From the NCBI RefSeq assembly GCF_009766105.1, contig NZ_LMUH01000022.1, forward strand, positions 223,545 to 287,544: a stretch of 64,000 nt of DNA, in the 5' to 3' direction. Of this stretch, positions 1-8,400 are shown in pieces. The translations under genes were made by a program, and so were the position numbers. Each line of letters opens with the position of its first letter. The first letter of the stretch is position 1. This DNA comes from Granulicella sp. S156. Its GTDB lineage: Bacteria > Acidobacteriota > Terriglobia > Terriglobales > Acidobacteriaceae. A model generated the notes under the pieces. That model had not been told where the DNA came from, made no database searches, and was given only the letters and a program-made list of their open reading frames with translations.

Positions 1-495
1 CTCGGCGCGCCAGGGCTTCTGGTCTTCCAGCCGCCAGAAGTCGAAGCAGCGAATGCGATCGGTGCCGAACGTCTTCGAGAGATCGATCAGCTTCTCCAGC
101 AACTCGTCCTGCGCCTTATAGGGGACGTCCGCGGCGTTGAAGGTATCATGATGCGGGCTTTCCCTGGATAGCGGCGCACCGGGCAGATCGGTCTTGAAGA
201 GCGGGCTGGCTAGATCCGTCACCTTCAGGTTGTACTTCGCGAGAATCTTTAGGGCCTCCGCCACCTGATCCGCGCTCGCGTCGGCGAGGCTCTTGCCCCA
301 CAGCGTACGAATCTCAATCCAGCTCAAACCGAAGTCATGCGCGGCGACGTAGCAGGCGTGGTCGAAGTCGGGAGAGATCTCGTCGTTGATCACGGCCAGA
401 TGGAAGGGACACGTCTGTGACTGCTGCGCCAGTAGCCTGGTGGACGCAGCTGCTGCCGCCATACCTATAACAAACTCTCGCCGCGAAACCGACAT
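1..495 (-). CDS. Sugar phosphate isomerase/epimerase-like TIM-barrel protein (3' end cut by window)
   Basis: The 165 visible codons begin with ATG at 495 and run off the left edge. The N-terminus MSVSRREFVIGMAAAAAS is a twin-arginine-type signal with a Ser-Arg-Arg-Glu-Phe motif. The region after it (AVINDEIS, then a repeated alpha/beta pattern with GLSWIEIRTLWGK and LKVTDLASP) resembles AP-endonuclease-2/xylose-isomerase-like sugar isomerases, often exported in Acidobacteria. It is divergent from a Tat-exported Gfo/Idh/MocA oxidoreductase, a common pairing in inositol or sugar catabolism. The substrate cannot be told. Family assignment is by resemblance only. Confidence 0.75.
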   Translation of the reverse strand, partial: MSVSRREFVIGMAAAAASTRLLAQQSQTCPFHLAVINDEISPDFDHACYVAAHDFGLSWIEIRTLWGKSLADASADQVAEALKILAKYNLKVTDLASPLFKTDLPGAPLSRESPHHDTFNAADVPYKAQDELLEKLIDLSKTFGTDRIRCFDFWRLEDQKPWRAE

Positions 496-762
496 ACACT
501 TCCCTCCAGGGCTTTAAAGAAATAACGATCCCAAGAATTCTGTCATAGAAGAGGGAGGCCTGTCTCCTGCAGCCGGCAGGGGAATCTATTTGTTTCCCAG
601 TTGAAAACCGCTTGAATGTATAGCCGTTTCTGAAAAGACCTTTGCACCAGCTACGGTGACTCATGTAACGTTATCCCGCAAGAAACTTTGCAACTCTCAC
701 AGCGCAGCCGCAATTTGTGCCGCGGCATTGACGACAACGGAACGAACTTCCAAGGAGGAGAC

Positions 763-2085
763 GTGATCTCTCGACGTGAATTTACCGGGACCCTGGCCGT
801 AGGAGCAGCGGGCCTCGCTGCCACCACCTCAGCGAAGAGCTATGCTCAGATCCTGGGATCGAATGACCGCGTGAACTTTGCCGTCATCGGCCTGCATAGC
901 CGCGCCTATGCTCACCTCTCTGCGCTCAAGGCGAATCAGAGCACCTCTCACGTTACGCATGTGTGCGACGTGGAGAGCAACATCCTCGCGAAGTTTGCGG
1001 GCGCCACGCAGAAGGAGCTGGGCTATGCGCCCGCGACTGAGAAGGACTTCCGCAAGGTGCTCGCCTCCAAAGACGTTGATGCGATCACCATCGCCGCACC
1101 CGACCACTGGCATGCGCCTATGGCCATCCTGGGCCTCGAAGCGGGCAAGCATGTGTACGTTGAGAAGCCGTGCAGCTATAACCCGCATGAGGGCGAGCTT
1201 CTGGTCACGGCGCAGAAGAAGTACGGCAAGCAGGCTCAGATGGGCAACCAGCAGCGCTCCTCGCCGCACACCATCAAGATCGTCGGCGAGATCCATGATG
1301 GGCTGATCGGCACGGCCTATATGGCTTCGGCGTGGTATGCGAACAACCGCAAGTCGATTGGGGTCGGCAAAGAAGTTCCCATTCCCGACACGCTGGACTG
1401 GGACCTCTGGCAGGGACCCGCGCCACGCAAGCCGTATCACGACAACTACCAGCCGTATAACTGGCACTGGTTCAAGCACTGGGGCACCGGCGAGACCCTG
1501 AACAACGGCACGCATGAGGTCGATGTCTGCCGCTGGGCTCTCGGAGCTGAGTTCCCCAACAGCGTGGAGGCCTCGGGTGGGCGTTACGCCTACAAGGACG
1601 ACTGGCAGTACTACGACACGCTCGAGGTCAACTGGAAGTACGACGACAAGCTGATCACGTGGGAAGGCCGCTGCTGCAACCCGATGAAGCGGTACGACCG
1701 TGACCGTGGTGCGCTCATCATCGGGACGAAGGGTTCGGTCATCGTCGATCGTGACGGCTACGAGGTCTATGACGACGGCGGCAAGAAGACAGATGAGTTC
1801 AAGGTCAACCATGAGAAGACTTCGTCCTCCGACCTTACGGGCAAGGACTCCATGACAGACGCGCACTTCGGCAATCTGATCGCGGCCATCCAGAAGGGCG
1901 AGGCGCTGCACTCGCCGGTCTCGGCCGGCAATGTGGCGGTCACCATGCTGCAGTTGGCCAACTATGCGTGGGAGACCAACCGTGTTCTGAAGCTCGACCC
2001 GGCCAATGGTCACATCGTCGGCGACCCTGCTGCTGCGGCCATGACTCGGCGCGAGTACGAAAAAGGATGGGAGCCAAAGGTGTAA
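763..2085 (+). CDS. Tat-exported Gfo/Idh/MocA family NAD(P)-dependent oxidoreductase
   Basis: Probable sugar or polyol dehydrogenase of 440 residues, exported folded. I chose the GTG at 763 because AAGGAGGAG lies just upstream and the protein then starts with a clean twin-arginine signal (VISRREFTGTLAVGAAG). A TTG start at 688 would put 25 extra residues before it and has no ribosome site. The N-terminal Rossmann region (NFAVIGLHSRAYAH) and the YVEKPCSYNPHEGE motif, with the conserved EKP lysine, mark the Gfo/Idh/MocA family. The C-terminal half has the beta-sheet substrate domain. The gene is divergent from a TIM-barrel isomerase-like gene. The substrate is unknown. Confidence 0.88.
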   Translation: MISRREFTGTLAVGAAGLAATTSAKSYAQILGSNDRVNFAVIGLHSRAYAHLSALKANQSTSHVTHVCDVESNILAKFAGATQKELGYAPATEKDFRKVLASKDVDAITIAAPDHWHAPMAILGLEAGKHVYVEKPCSYNPHEGELLVTAQKKYGKQAQMGNQQRSSPHTIKIVGEIHDGLIGTAYMASAWYANNRKSIGVGKEVPIPDTLDWDLWQGPAPRKPYHDNYQPYNWHWFKHWGTGETLNNGTHEVDVCRWALGAEFPNSVEASGGRYAYKDDWQYYDTLEVNWKYDDKLITWEGRCCNPMKRYDRDRGALIIGTKGSVIVDRDGYEVYDDGGKKTDEFKVNHEKTSSSDLTGKDSMTDAHFGNLIAAIQKGEALHSPVSAGNVAVTMLQLANYAWETNRVLKLDPANGHIVGDPAAAAMTRREYEKGWEPKV

Positions 2086-2087
2086 AT

Positions 2088-2117
2088 TTGGCGTGCGGGC
2101 CTATGCTGTCCTACACT
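2088..2117 (+). promoter_or_regulatory. Promoter of tRNA-Val
   Basis: TTGGCG at 2088-2093 and TACACT at 2112-2117 are separated by 18 bp, giving a predicted start near 2124, about 14 bp before the mature tRNA. The -35 box lies immediately after the stop codon of the oxidoreductase gene. Inference from consensus only. Confidence 0.5.
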
Positions 2118-2137
2118 AGATAGGTTCGCTCCAAAGC

Positions 2138-2214
<77 letters not shown>

Positions 2215-2280
2215 TTTTTTAGAAAACACCATGAGTGCTTGTAGTGACGAGCAGCAACGTCACTGCCTACTATTTCTAGC

Positions 2281-2323
2281 AACACGAAGGCCACCGGAAG
2301 AATCTTCCGGTGGCCTTCGTGTT
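2281..2323. terminator. Perfect 21-bp hairpin between convergent transcription units
   Basis: The arms 2281-2301 and 2303-2323 are perfectly complementary around a single base, with core CCACCGGAAGA/TCTTCCGGTGG. It lies between the tRNA (+) and the last tail-collar gene (-), so it can serve both strands. Neither side has a long T run, so termination efficiency is uncertain. Confidence 0.65.
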
Positions 2324-2347
2324 TCAGGTGAGTGCCCTGGTTTGCCG

Positions 2348-2875
2348 TTAACTGCGTGCCGGAAAGATACCGTACAGCGAGATGCAATAGTTTAAGGTGA
2401 GATACGGCATCATGTTGTTGTGAGGCAGGCTTCCGCCAGCGGTGCCTACGATGTTGGTATTCATGGTGGCTCCTGCGGTAGGCGCCGCTGCATAGGGCTC
2501 GGTTCCACGCTCCGTGACTCCCAGAACGGTCGCGGCAGAAGGCGTTTCGATTTTCCCTCCTACAGCAGAAGCCGCCAAATTATGAGCGTGGATCGGAATC
2601 TGATTGATGGTAAGGGTCACCGTCTCCGTACCGCCGGTTTCGCCCATGTTATAGTCGGAAAGCCCTGGACCTTGTCCCTGGCTGACGGGAATGGTGCCCT
2701 GCAGGTTGGGCAGCCCGAAGGTCGACTTGCCGTCACCTCCGTATTGCGTACCGAGGAGAGAAAACAAGGCCGTGTTCTGGGAGATAGGCAGCAACTGTCC
2801 CGCGCACAGGGCCCATCCTTGGGGAGCGAAGTTGAAGCCGAAGATTTCGATTTCACCGACAAATGATGAGGACAT
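2348..2875 (-). CDS. Phage tail collar domain protein (microcystin-dependent protein type), copy 1
   Basis: A 175-residue protein of the tail-collar/MdpB family, last of three tandem paralogues transcribed leftward. Family landmarks run in order: APQGWALCAGQLLPIS near residue 17, the LFSLLGTQYGGDG block, FGLPNLQG, a His-rich turn IPIHAHN, and a C-terminal PHNNMMPYLTLNYCI. AAGGAG lies 9 bp before the ATG. There is no signal peptide or membrane segment. The fold is shared with short tail fibre tips, but no other virion gene is nearby, so this is a cellular (non-prophage) copy. The cellular role is unknown. Confidence 0.88.
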   Translation of the reverse strand: MSSSFVGEIEIFGFNFAPQGWALCAGQLLPISQNTALFSLLGTQYGGDGKSTFGLPNLQGTIPVSQGQGPGLSDYNMGETGGTETVTLTINQIPIHAHNLAASAVGGKIETPSAATVLGVTERGTEPYAAAPTAGATMNTNIVGTAGGSLPHNNMMPYLTLNYCISLYGIFPARS

Positions 2876-2893
2876 GCGAAGACTCCTTGGAGA

Positions 2894-3415
2894 TTAGTTG
2901 CGCGAAGGAAAGATGCCGTTAAGGGCAATGCAGAAGTTGAGTACGAGATAAGGCGACTGGTTCGCATGTGGAGTACTTCCACCCGTGGAAGCGGTCCCAT
3001 TGCCCAGAGAGACTAATGAAGTGGGAGTGGATGGAAAGTAGGGAGCCTTTGTTAAGGACGCGGGGAAGGTATTGACGGGTGTCACTGCAGTACCTGTGGC
3101 GGTCGAACACGTAGGAGGCGTATGCACATGGGCAGGCAACTCAGTCAGGAGGAGTGTGTGGTTGGCTTCGCCTGCTAGTTGGCCTATCACGTAGGGCGTC
3201 CCAGACGGGGCGGTGCCAAAAGATAACGCGCATCGTCCCTGGAGATTGGGCAACTGGAAGTTATTGATCCCATTGCCTCCGTAGAAAGTGCCGATAAGCG
3301 AGAACAGCGCGGCATACTGGCTGATAGGCAAGGTCTGGCCGTTGCACACAGCCCAGCCTCTGGGCGCAAAGTTGTAGGGGAACGGCTGAATCTGTCCTAG
3401 ATAGGGTGTGCTCAT
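2894..3415 (-). CDS. Phage tail collar domain protein (microcystin-dependent protein type), copy 2
   Basis: Middle paralogue of the trio, 173 residues from the ATG at 3415. A GAGG-containing ribosome site precedes this ATG. A longer frame to 3475 would run into the upstream gene and lacks family similarity. It has the same order of landmarks: APRGWAVCNGQTLPIS, LFSLIGTFYGGNG, FQLPNLQGR, LPAHVHTP and PHANQSPYLVLNFCI. It is separated by 18 bp from copy 1 and 8 bp from copy 3, consistent with one transcript. The central variable region (roughly residues 95-145) differs from its neighbours, as expected if the three form related but distinct subunits. Function is not established. Confidence 0.88.
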   Translation of the reverse strand: MSTPYLGQIQPFPYNFAPRGWAVCNGQTLPISQYAALFSLIGTFYGGNGINNFQLPNLQGRCALSFGTAPSGTPYVIGQLAGEANHTLLLTELPAHVHTPPTCSTATGTAVTPVNTFPASLTKAPYFPSTPTSLVSLGNGTASTGGSTPHANQSPYLVLNFCIALNGIFPSRN

Positions 3416-3423
3416 AAGGTCCT

Positions 3424-3936
3424 CTAGTTCTGGGTCGGATAGACGCCATACAGGCTGATGATGTAGTTGACACAAAGAAATGGCTGGAGATTGTTGTGCG
3501 GCTGGCTCCCGCCCTGCTGACCTGTGACGGCGCCCATCGCGGATGTGCCGTTGGCGACGGGAGCATACTGGCCTGCGAGCGACCCCGCGAAGAACCCTCC
3601 AGCAGGCGAAGTTGAAGTGCCGGCGGCCCCCTGGGCCGCGATCGGATGCTTGTGGGCGGGTATCGTCGAAGTCGTCAGAGTCACGTTTTCAACACCCGAG
3701 AGTTGTCCTATGACGTACGTGCCTCCGCCTCCGCTGCCTTGATGGATCGGTGTCCGGCCGCGCAGATCGGGTAGCCCGAAGGTAGTTACCCCATCGCCGC
3801 CGTACGTAGTGCCGATGAGGTTGAACAGTACATCGTATTCTGCAATCGATAGAAGCGCTCCGTTACAAAAGAGCCAGCCCACAGGCTGGAAGTTGAAGCC
3901 TACGGCCCGTATTTCTCCGACATAAGATTGTGCCAT
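3424..3936 (-). CDS. Phage tail collar domain protein (microcystin-dependent protein type), copy 3
   Basis: First gene of the trio, 170 residues, starting at ATG 3936 after a GAGGAG site. Landmarks are QPVGWLFCNGALLSI, LFNLIGTTYGGDG, FGLPDLRGRTP, IPAHKHP and a C-terminal PHNNLQPFLCVNYII. The N-terminus (MAQSYVGEIR) matches copies 1 (MSSSFVGEIE) and 2 (MSTPYLGQIQ), so all three are full length and arose by duplication. Tandem triplets of this family occur in several free-living bacteria. Here they sit downstream of secreted beta-helix and NHL-repeat genes on the same strand. Confidence 0.88.
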   Translation of the reverse strand: MAQSYVGEIRAVGFNFQPVGWLFCNGALLSIAEYDVLFNLIGTTYGGDGVTTFGLPDLRGRTPIHQGSGGGGTYVIGQLSGVENVTLTTSTIPAHKHPIAAQGAAGTSTSPAGGFFAGSLAGQYAPVANGTSAMGAVTGQQGGSQPHNNLQPFLCVNYIISLYGVYPTQN

Positions 3937-3997
3937 CGTTTACTCCTCTATATAAGGCGTCGCCGATTCCGCGAGGACAACGCTTGTTCGTAGTTTT

Positions 3998-4025
3998 GTT
4001 CTTGCGGTTGTATCCCCACAAGAAC
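3998..4025. other. Hairpin in the leader between the lipoprotein gene and the tail-collar trio
   Basis: GTTCTTGCGG (3998-4007) pairs with CCACAAGAAC (4016-4025), with one wobble pair and an 8-nt loop. It falls in the 142-bp gap ahead of the tail-collar genes on their strand. No T run follows, so it is more likely a processing or regulatory hairpin than a strong terminator. Confidence 0.35.
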
Positions 4026-4078
4026 AGATTCCTGGATGCTGGCCATCACAAAGACAGCGTTAGGAACAGGCCCAAAGA

Positions 4079-5422
4079 TCAATGCGCGCTGACCGCGAGG
4101 CCAACCGGGGTTGTGAGACCGGATGGAGTGTAGTTAAAACCCACACCGGAGGTACTAAGAACGGTCACGCTGTTGTTGCTGCTATTGCTGACCCAGGCCC
4201 TGCCGGTGGTGTCGAAGGAGATGCCGGTGGGGGCGGAGAAGTATCCCGCGGTGTTGTACGGCGAACCGGTAACGACGCTGCCGGAAGAGGTGAGACGGCT
4301 CACCGAATTGCCTGTCGTGTTGGTGATCCACGGTCCGCCCGTGGTGTCGATCGCGATCGCCGAGGCGCCGGACAGGCTAGCTGCAAACGGCGAGCCGCTT
4401 ACAGGTTCGCCGCTGTGCGAGAGTTCCGTCACCGCAGCGCCGCTGCCATTGGCGATCCAGATGTTGCCAGAGGCGTCCGCAGCTAATGCCGCTGGAGCGC
4501 TGATGCCACCGCCTGTAAAGTTCACGGCGATCGTAAAGTCGTTAGGCTGCGAGCCCAACCCGGACGGAAAAGCCGCTCCGATAGCGGGTGGTATTGCATA
4601 GAGCGCAGCTACGTTGGATCCAGGGTGCTGCGCGATGTCCATGGCTGCGGCCACCGTGTCCGTAGGAGCCGAGCCGGTGCCAGGGTTGACATCGGAGAAG
4701 AGCTTTCCGCAGTTGGTTGTCGGGGTGCCGGCCACACCGCCGTTGGTATTGATGCAGGCCGCCAGAATATTGGCGAGGGTGTAGATCTCCGACGAAGGAA
4801 CTGTCGTTCCTGTTGGCAGAGAGGCCCCGGGAGCAGTACCAGTCGCGATGTTGACGAGCGTGTTCACGTCGGCAAAGGCGTTGGTCATGCCGGTGACGTT
4901 GGTCGCGGAAGAACCGACGTTGGCCAGGCCGGTCATAAAGGGTGAAAGAGCCCATACCGAAGCGACCGTGGTGACTTCATTCATCGTGACGAAGGATATG
5001 GAGGAGAGACCGATGCAAGGCCCCAGAGCCGCCATCAGGGCGAGGTTGGCGTTGTTGCCGGAACCTGCATCTCCCTGGGTTGCGGCGAGGTATACCAACT
5101 GAGCCCCCGAAGTGCAGGTATAGTCTCCAGCGATATTGAAGCTGCCGTCCGGTCCAGTTTTGATAACAGTCGAGATGAGCGGAGAAGCTGCCAAACCATA
5201 GCCCGTGACACCGGCTCCATAGAGCTGGATGGTGGCGCCGCTGATCGGTTGCTGGCCACCCATCACCTTGCCCTGCAAAGCGACGCCCGACATGGGAGTT
5301 GGGCCGGAAACTGTTCCCGCGCCCGTGCCGCAACCGGTGAGGACTCCACTGACCGCCAGGGTCAGGACCAGAGCAAGGACTGGGCTCTTCATCGTCTGTC
5401 GTGTTGTATGTAGGATTCGCAT
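4079..5422 (-). CDS. Secreted lipoprotein with C-terminal NHL-like repeats
   Basis: A 447-residue protein with a lipoprotein signal: hydrophobic stretch about 13-28 and lipobox LTGC with Cys31. The ATG at 5422 has AGGAG 7 bp upstream; the alternative ATG at 5392 has none. Residues about 45-110 resemble a carboxypeptidase-regulatory-like beta-sandwich (GVALQGKVMGGQQPISGATIQLYG). Residues about 305-445 hold at least three beta-propeller-type repeats with the pattern DxxGxxWIxNxxxxxVxxL. The same repeats end the large upstream gene, 22 bp away, so both probably act together at the cell surface. Function unknown. Confidence 0.8.
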   Translation of the reverse strand: MRILHTTRQTMKSPVLALVLTLAVSGVLTGCGTGAGTVSGPTPMSGVALQGKVMGGQQPISGATIQLYGAGVTGYGLAASPLISTVIKTGPDGSFNIAGDYTCTSGAQLVYLAATQGDAGSGNNANLALMAALGPCIGLSSISFVTMNEVTTVASVWALSPFMTGLANVGSSATNVTGMTNAFADVNTLVNIATGTAPGASLPTGTTVPSSEIYTLANILAACINTNGGVAGTPTTNCGKLFSDVNPGTGSAPTDTVAAAMDIAQHPGSNVAALYAIPPAIGAAFPSGLGSQPNDFTIAVNFTGGGISAPAALAADASGNIWIANGSGAAVTELSHSGEPVSGSPFAASLSGASAIAIDTTGGPWITNTTGNSVSRLTSSGSVVTGSPYNTAGYFSAPTGISFDTTGRAWVSNSSNNSVTVLSTSGVGFNYTPSGLTTPVGLAVSAH

Positions 5423-5444
5423 GGTATTCTCCTGCTTCTCGAGC

Positions 5445-8400
5445 TTAGGGCCGTGTTCCGAGCTTGTTGTTGGTGGTGCCGGTGACGGTGGGCGTCACAA
5501 CCGGAGCGGCCCCGCCGATGATCTTGGTCACAGAGTTATTGCCGCTGTTGGGTATCCATACCGAACCTGAGTTGTCGATAATGATGCCTCTCGGTGTGCT
5601 GATACTTCCGCCCTGGTATCCGGTAGTTGGTGTCACCGCCGTGCCGGTTGCGCTGAGGACGCTGACGGAGTTGTTGCCGTTGGCGACCCAGACCTGGCCC
5701 AGGCCATCGACGGCCAGGGACGTCGGAGTATTGACGCCTGCTGCCGCGTTGCCGGATACCGTGACCGCCGTGCCGGTGCTCGTGAACTCCTTGACGACAC
5801 TGGTTCCATTGGCGACTGCCCAGACATCGCCGGCGTTGTCGTAGGTCACTGCGCCGAGGGTGCCGATAGTGCCCGCCGTGCCTGCGGTCGTGACCAGCGT
5901 TCCGGCCTCGGAGAGGTGGGCGACCGTGCCGTTCGCGTTGATGACCCAGAGCGAGCCATCGACCGTAAGCATCGCGGAAGCCGATACACCCGTTCCACCG
6001 TTCGACGAGCTGGGTGCGCCGGTGTTATTGACATAGATTCCAGCCGCCGTGGCGATGATATCCAGGGAAAGAGTGCAGTTGGCGCCTGCCGCGACACTCG
6101 CTCCAATCAGGGTGATGAAATTACTCCCGGCCGCAGCGGTCACTGTACCGCCGCAGGTGTTGACCACCCCAGCCGGAGTAGAGATGACCAGTCCGGTTGG
6201 AAACACATCCACAACGCTGACCCCTGTGAGAGCGACTGTGGGGTTAGGATTCGTGAACTGGAAGGACAAGACCACGTTCTGGTTGAGAATCGTCGTGTTG
6301 GGAGTGTAGGCCTCAAGTAGCGTTGGCGGACCGACGACTATAGTCGAATCGGTTCCGGAGTTGGCAACAGCTCCGCCTCCGCTTACGGCAACACTATTGG
6401 TATACACACCGGCATCCGTGCTGCTAACGCTGACCGTGAGAGTGATCGCAGGCAGTGAGGAGCTGGTTGCGAGCGCGGTGCTGTTGGTGCAGGTTAGGGT
6501 TGCCAGAGTGCAACTCCATCCTGTGCCGCTGATAGCCGTCGCGGTAAAGCCGCTGGGCAGTGTATCCACCACCGTCACCGTACCCACGGTCGATGAGTTG
6601 CCACTGTTGGCTACAGATAGGGTGTAGGTATTGCCGGTCGAGCCCGCAATAAAATTGCCGGTGTGGGTGCTGGTGACCGCCAGGATCGGGGCGGTCACGG
6701 TAAAGGTCTTCGAAACACTGGTGCCATCCACTGTAACCTTCGCAGTACCAGAGGCGCTTGCTGTCGCAGTCGTCACGATCGCGGCGTTGGAGTTGAGCGC
6801 GGTCGCAGAAGAGTTCGTCGTGCTGGAGCCCTGCACAATGGTGAGGGTTGCAGGAACGTTCAAATAGGCTGCGTCCTGCGCCGTCGAATAGACGGTGGAA
6901 TTCGAGTCCTGCCCCAGACTGCCGGTTGCAGTGATAGTCGTGCCGGCTGTGGGCGTGGTGCTGTTGAGCGACAGCGTCAGGGTGGTGTAGGGCGATACGG
7001 TCAGCGTTCCCGACGTAACGCCTGCAATATCGCAGCCTGTACCCGTAGCCGCGCCGTTGCAGCCCCACCAGTTATCCGTGGCATTCACGGTGGGACCGGG
7101 GGTGACGCCGCCGATATCCCCAACACCAAGGCCCGAATGTGTGCTGTTGGTGTTGCCGTGAATGCGCGAGTAGTGCATATTCAAGATATTGCCGGGAGCA
7201 TCCGCACCTACCACGATCCCTCCGCCATCGGTCGTGGCACTGTTGTTGGTAAATGTTCCGGAGGTAATAGTGGCAGTCTGGCCATCGGGGTCCACAAACA
7301 GGCCGCCCCCCGAGTCGGAGGTATTGCCCGTAAACGACGAGGACGTGACGAGCAATCCCAAACCGCCCCAGACGCCGCCGCCCTCGTCTGTCGCCTGATT
7401 ACCAGAGATCACGCTTCCGTTGATGATCGCCGACTGTACGCTGGAGCCAGGCAGGAGATAGAGCCCGCCGCCCTCACAAATGTTAAGCCCATCACCATCT
7501 GCAGGGTTCACGGACTGAAGGGCCTTGTTATTGGAGATGGTTGTAGCGTTCAGAATCACCGCGGGAAAATCAGATTCAACCTCGATAGCGCCGCCCGCTT
7601 CAGGCGTGGAGTTCCCGGTCACCGTGGAACTATCCAGTTCGATTGTGCCGTTGCCTCCCCCGCCTGTGTTGAATCCCACAATCGCCCCGCCCGGCCCCCA
7701 CAAAATGGTGCTGTTCTGGAACGTGGAGTTGGTGATTGTGAGATAACCGCCGCCAAAGGAATCCCAATCCATGACGCCGCCAAAATTCTCATAGGCGCCG
7801 ACGGGAGTTGCGAGGAAGTTGTTAACGTTCTTTCCGTTCTGTAGCGTGACGCCGGATATAAAGGTGTCGAAGATTGCCTGGCTAACCAGAAGGCCATTGT
7901 TGACGGAAAATATCCTGTCGTTCTGTTTGCCATCGATAATCGTGCTCCCGACCCCCGCGCCAACGATGTTCACCGGCCCGGTGATCTCGATGTGGAAGGT
8001 AAGATCGGGGTCGCCGGGATCAAGAGGGGAGGAGACATAGTTGTAGCTGGTGCTGTCAGTCAAAGGATAGGTACCGGCTGGCACGATTACCTTGTCGATC
8101 TTGCCGGCGCTGATATTCGTTGCCGAATCGTTATTAGACAGATCGATAGCATCGCGCAGCGAGCAGGTAGGCCCCGCCGTCGTGCAGCGGCCTGCTGTGG
8201 CGAGGTTATCGAAGGTATCGGCGGTAGCATTTACCGTATACGTCTTATTGACCGTAGGCACCGGTGGAGCGACGTTCGGTTCTGCCGTGCCATCGGCGAT
8301 CACGACGCCCTGCCGAGCATCGGGACTCACTCGCACGGCAACAGCCGCCTTTACAGCGTTGCTCGTGGAGTCGAAGGTGACAGCGGGTGTCGTCTTCACG

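Noticed and set aside
829-2013. Long minus-strand ORF opposite the Gfo/Idh oxidoreductase gene
   Set aside because: An antisense shadow in GC-rich DNA; its translation has no family features and lacks a ribosome site, while the plus strand encodes a clear enzyme.
2348-3936. Prophage remnant suggested by the tail-collar genes
   Set aside because: No capsid, terminase, tail-tube, lysis or integrase gene and no attachment repeats; the genes form an intact, evenly conserved trio of the cellular MdpB type. The adjacent tRNA-Val is intact, without a duplicated 3' end seen nearby.
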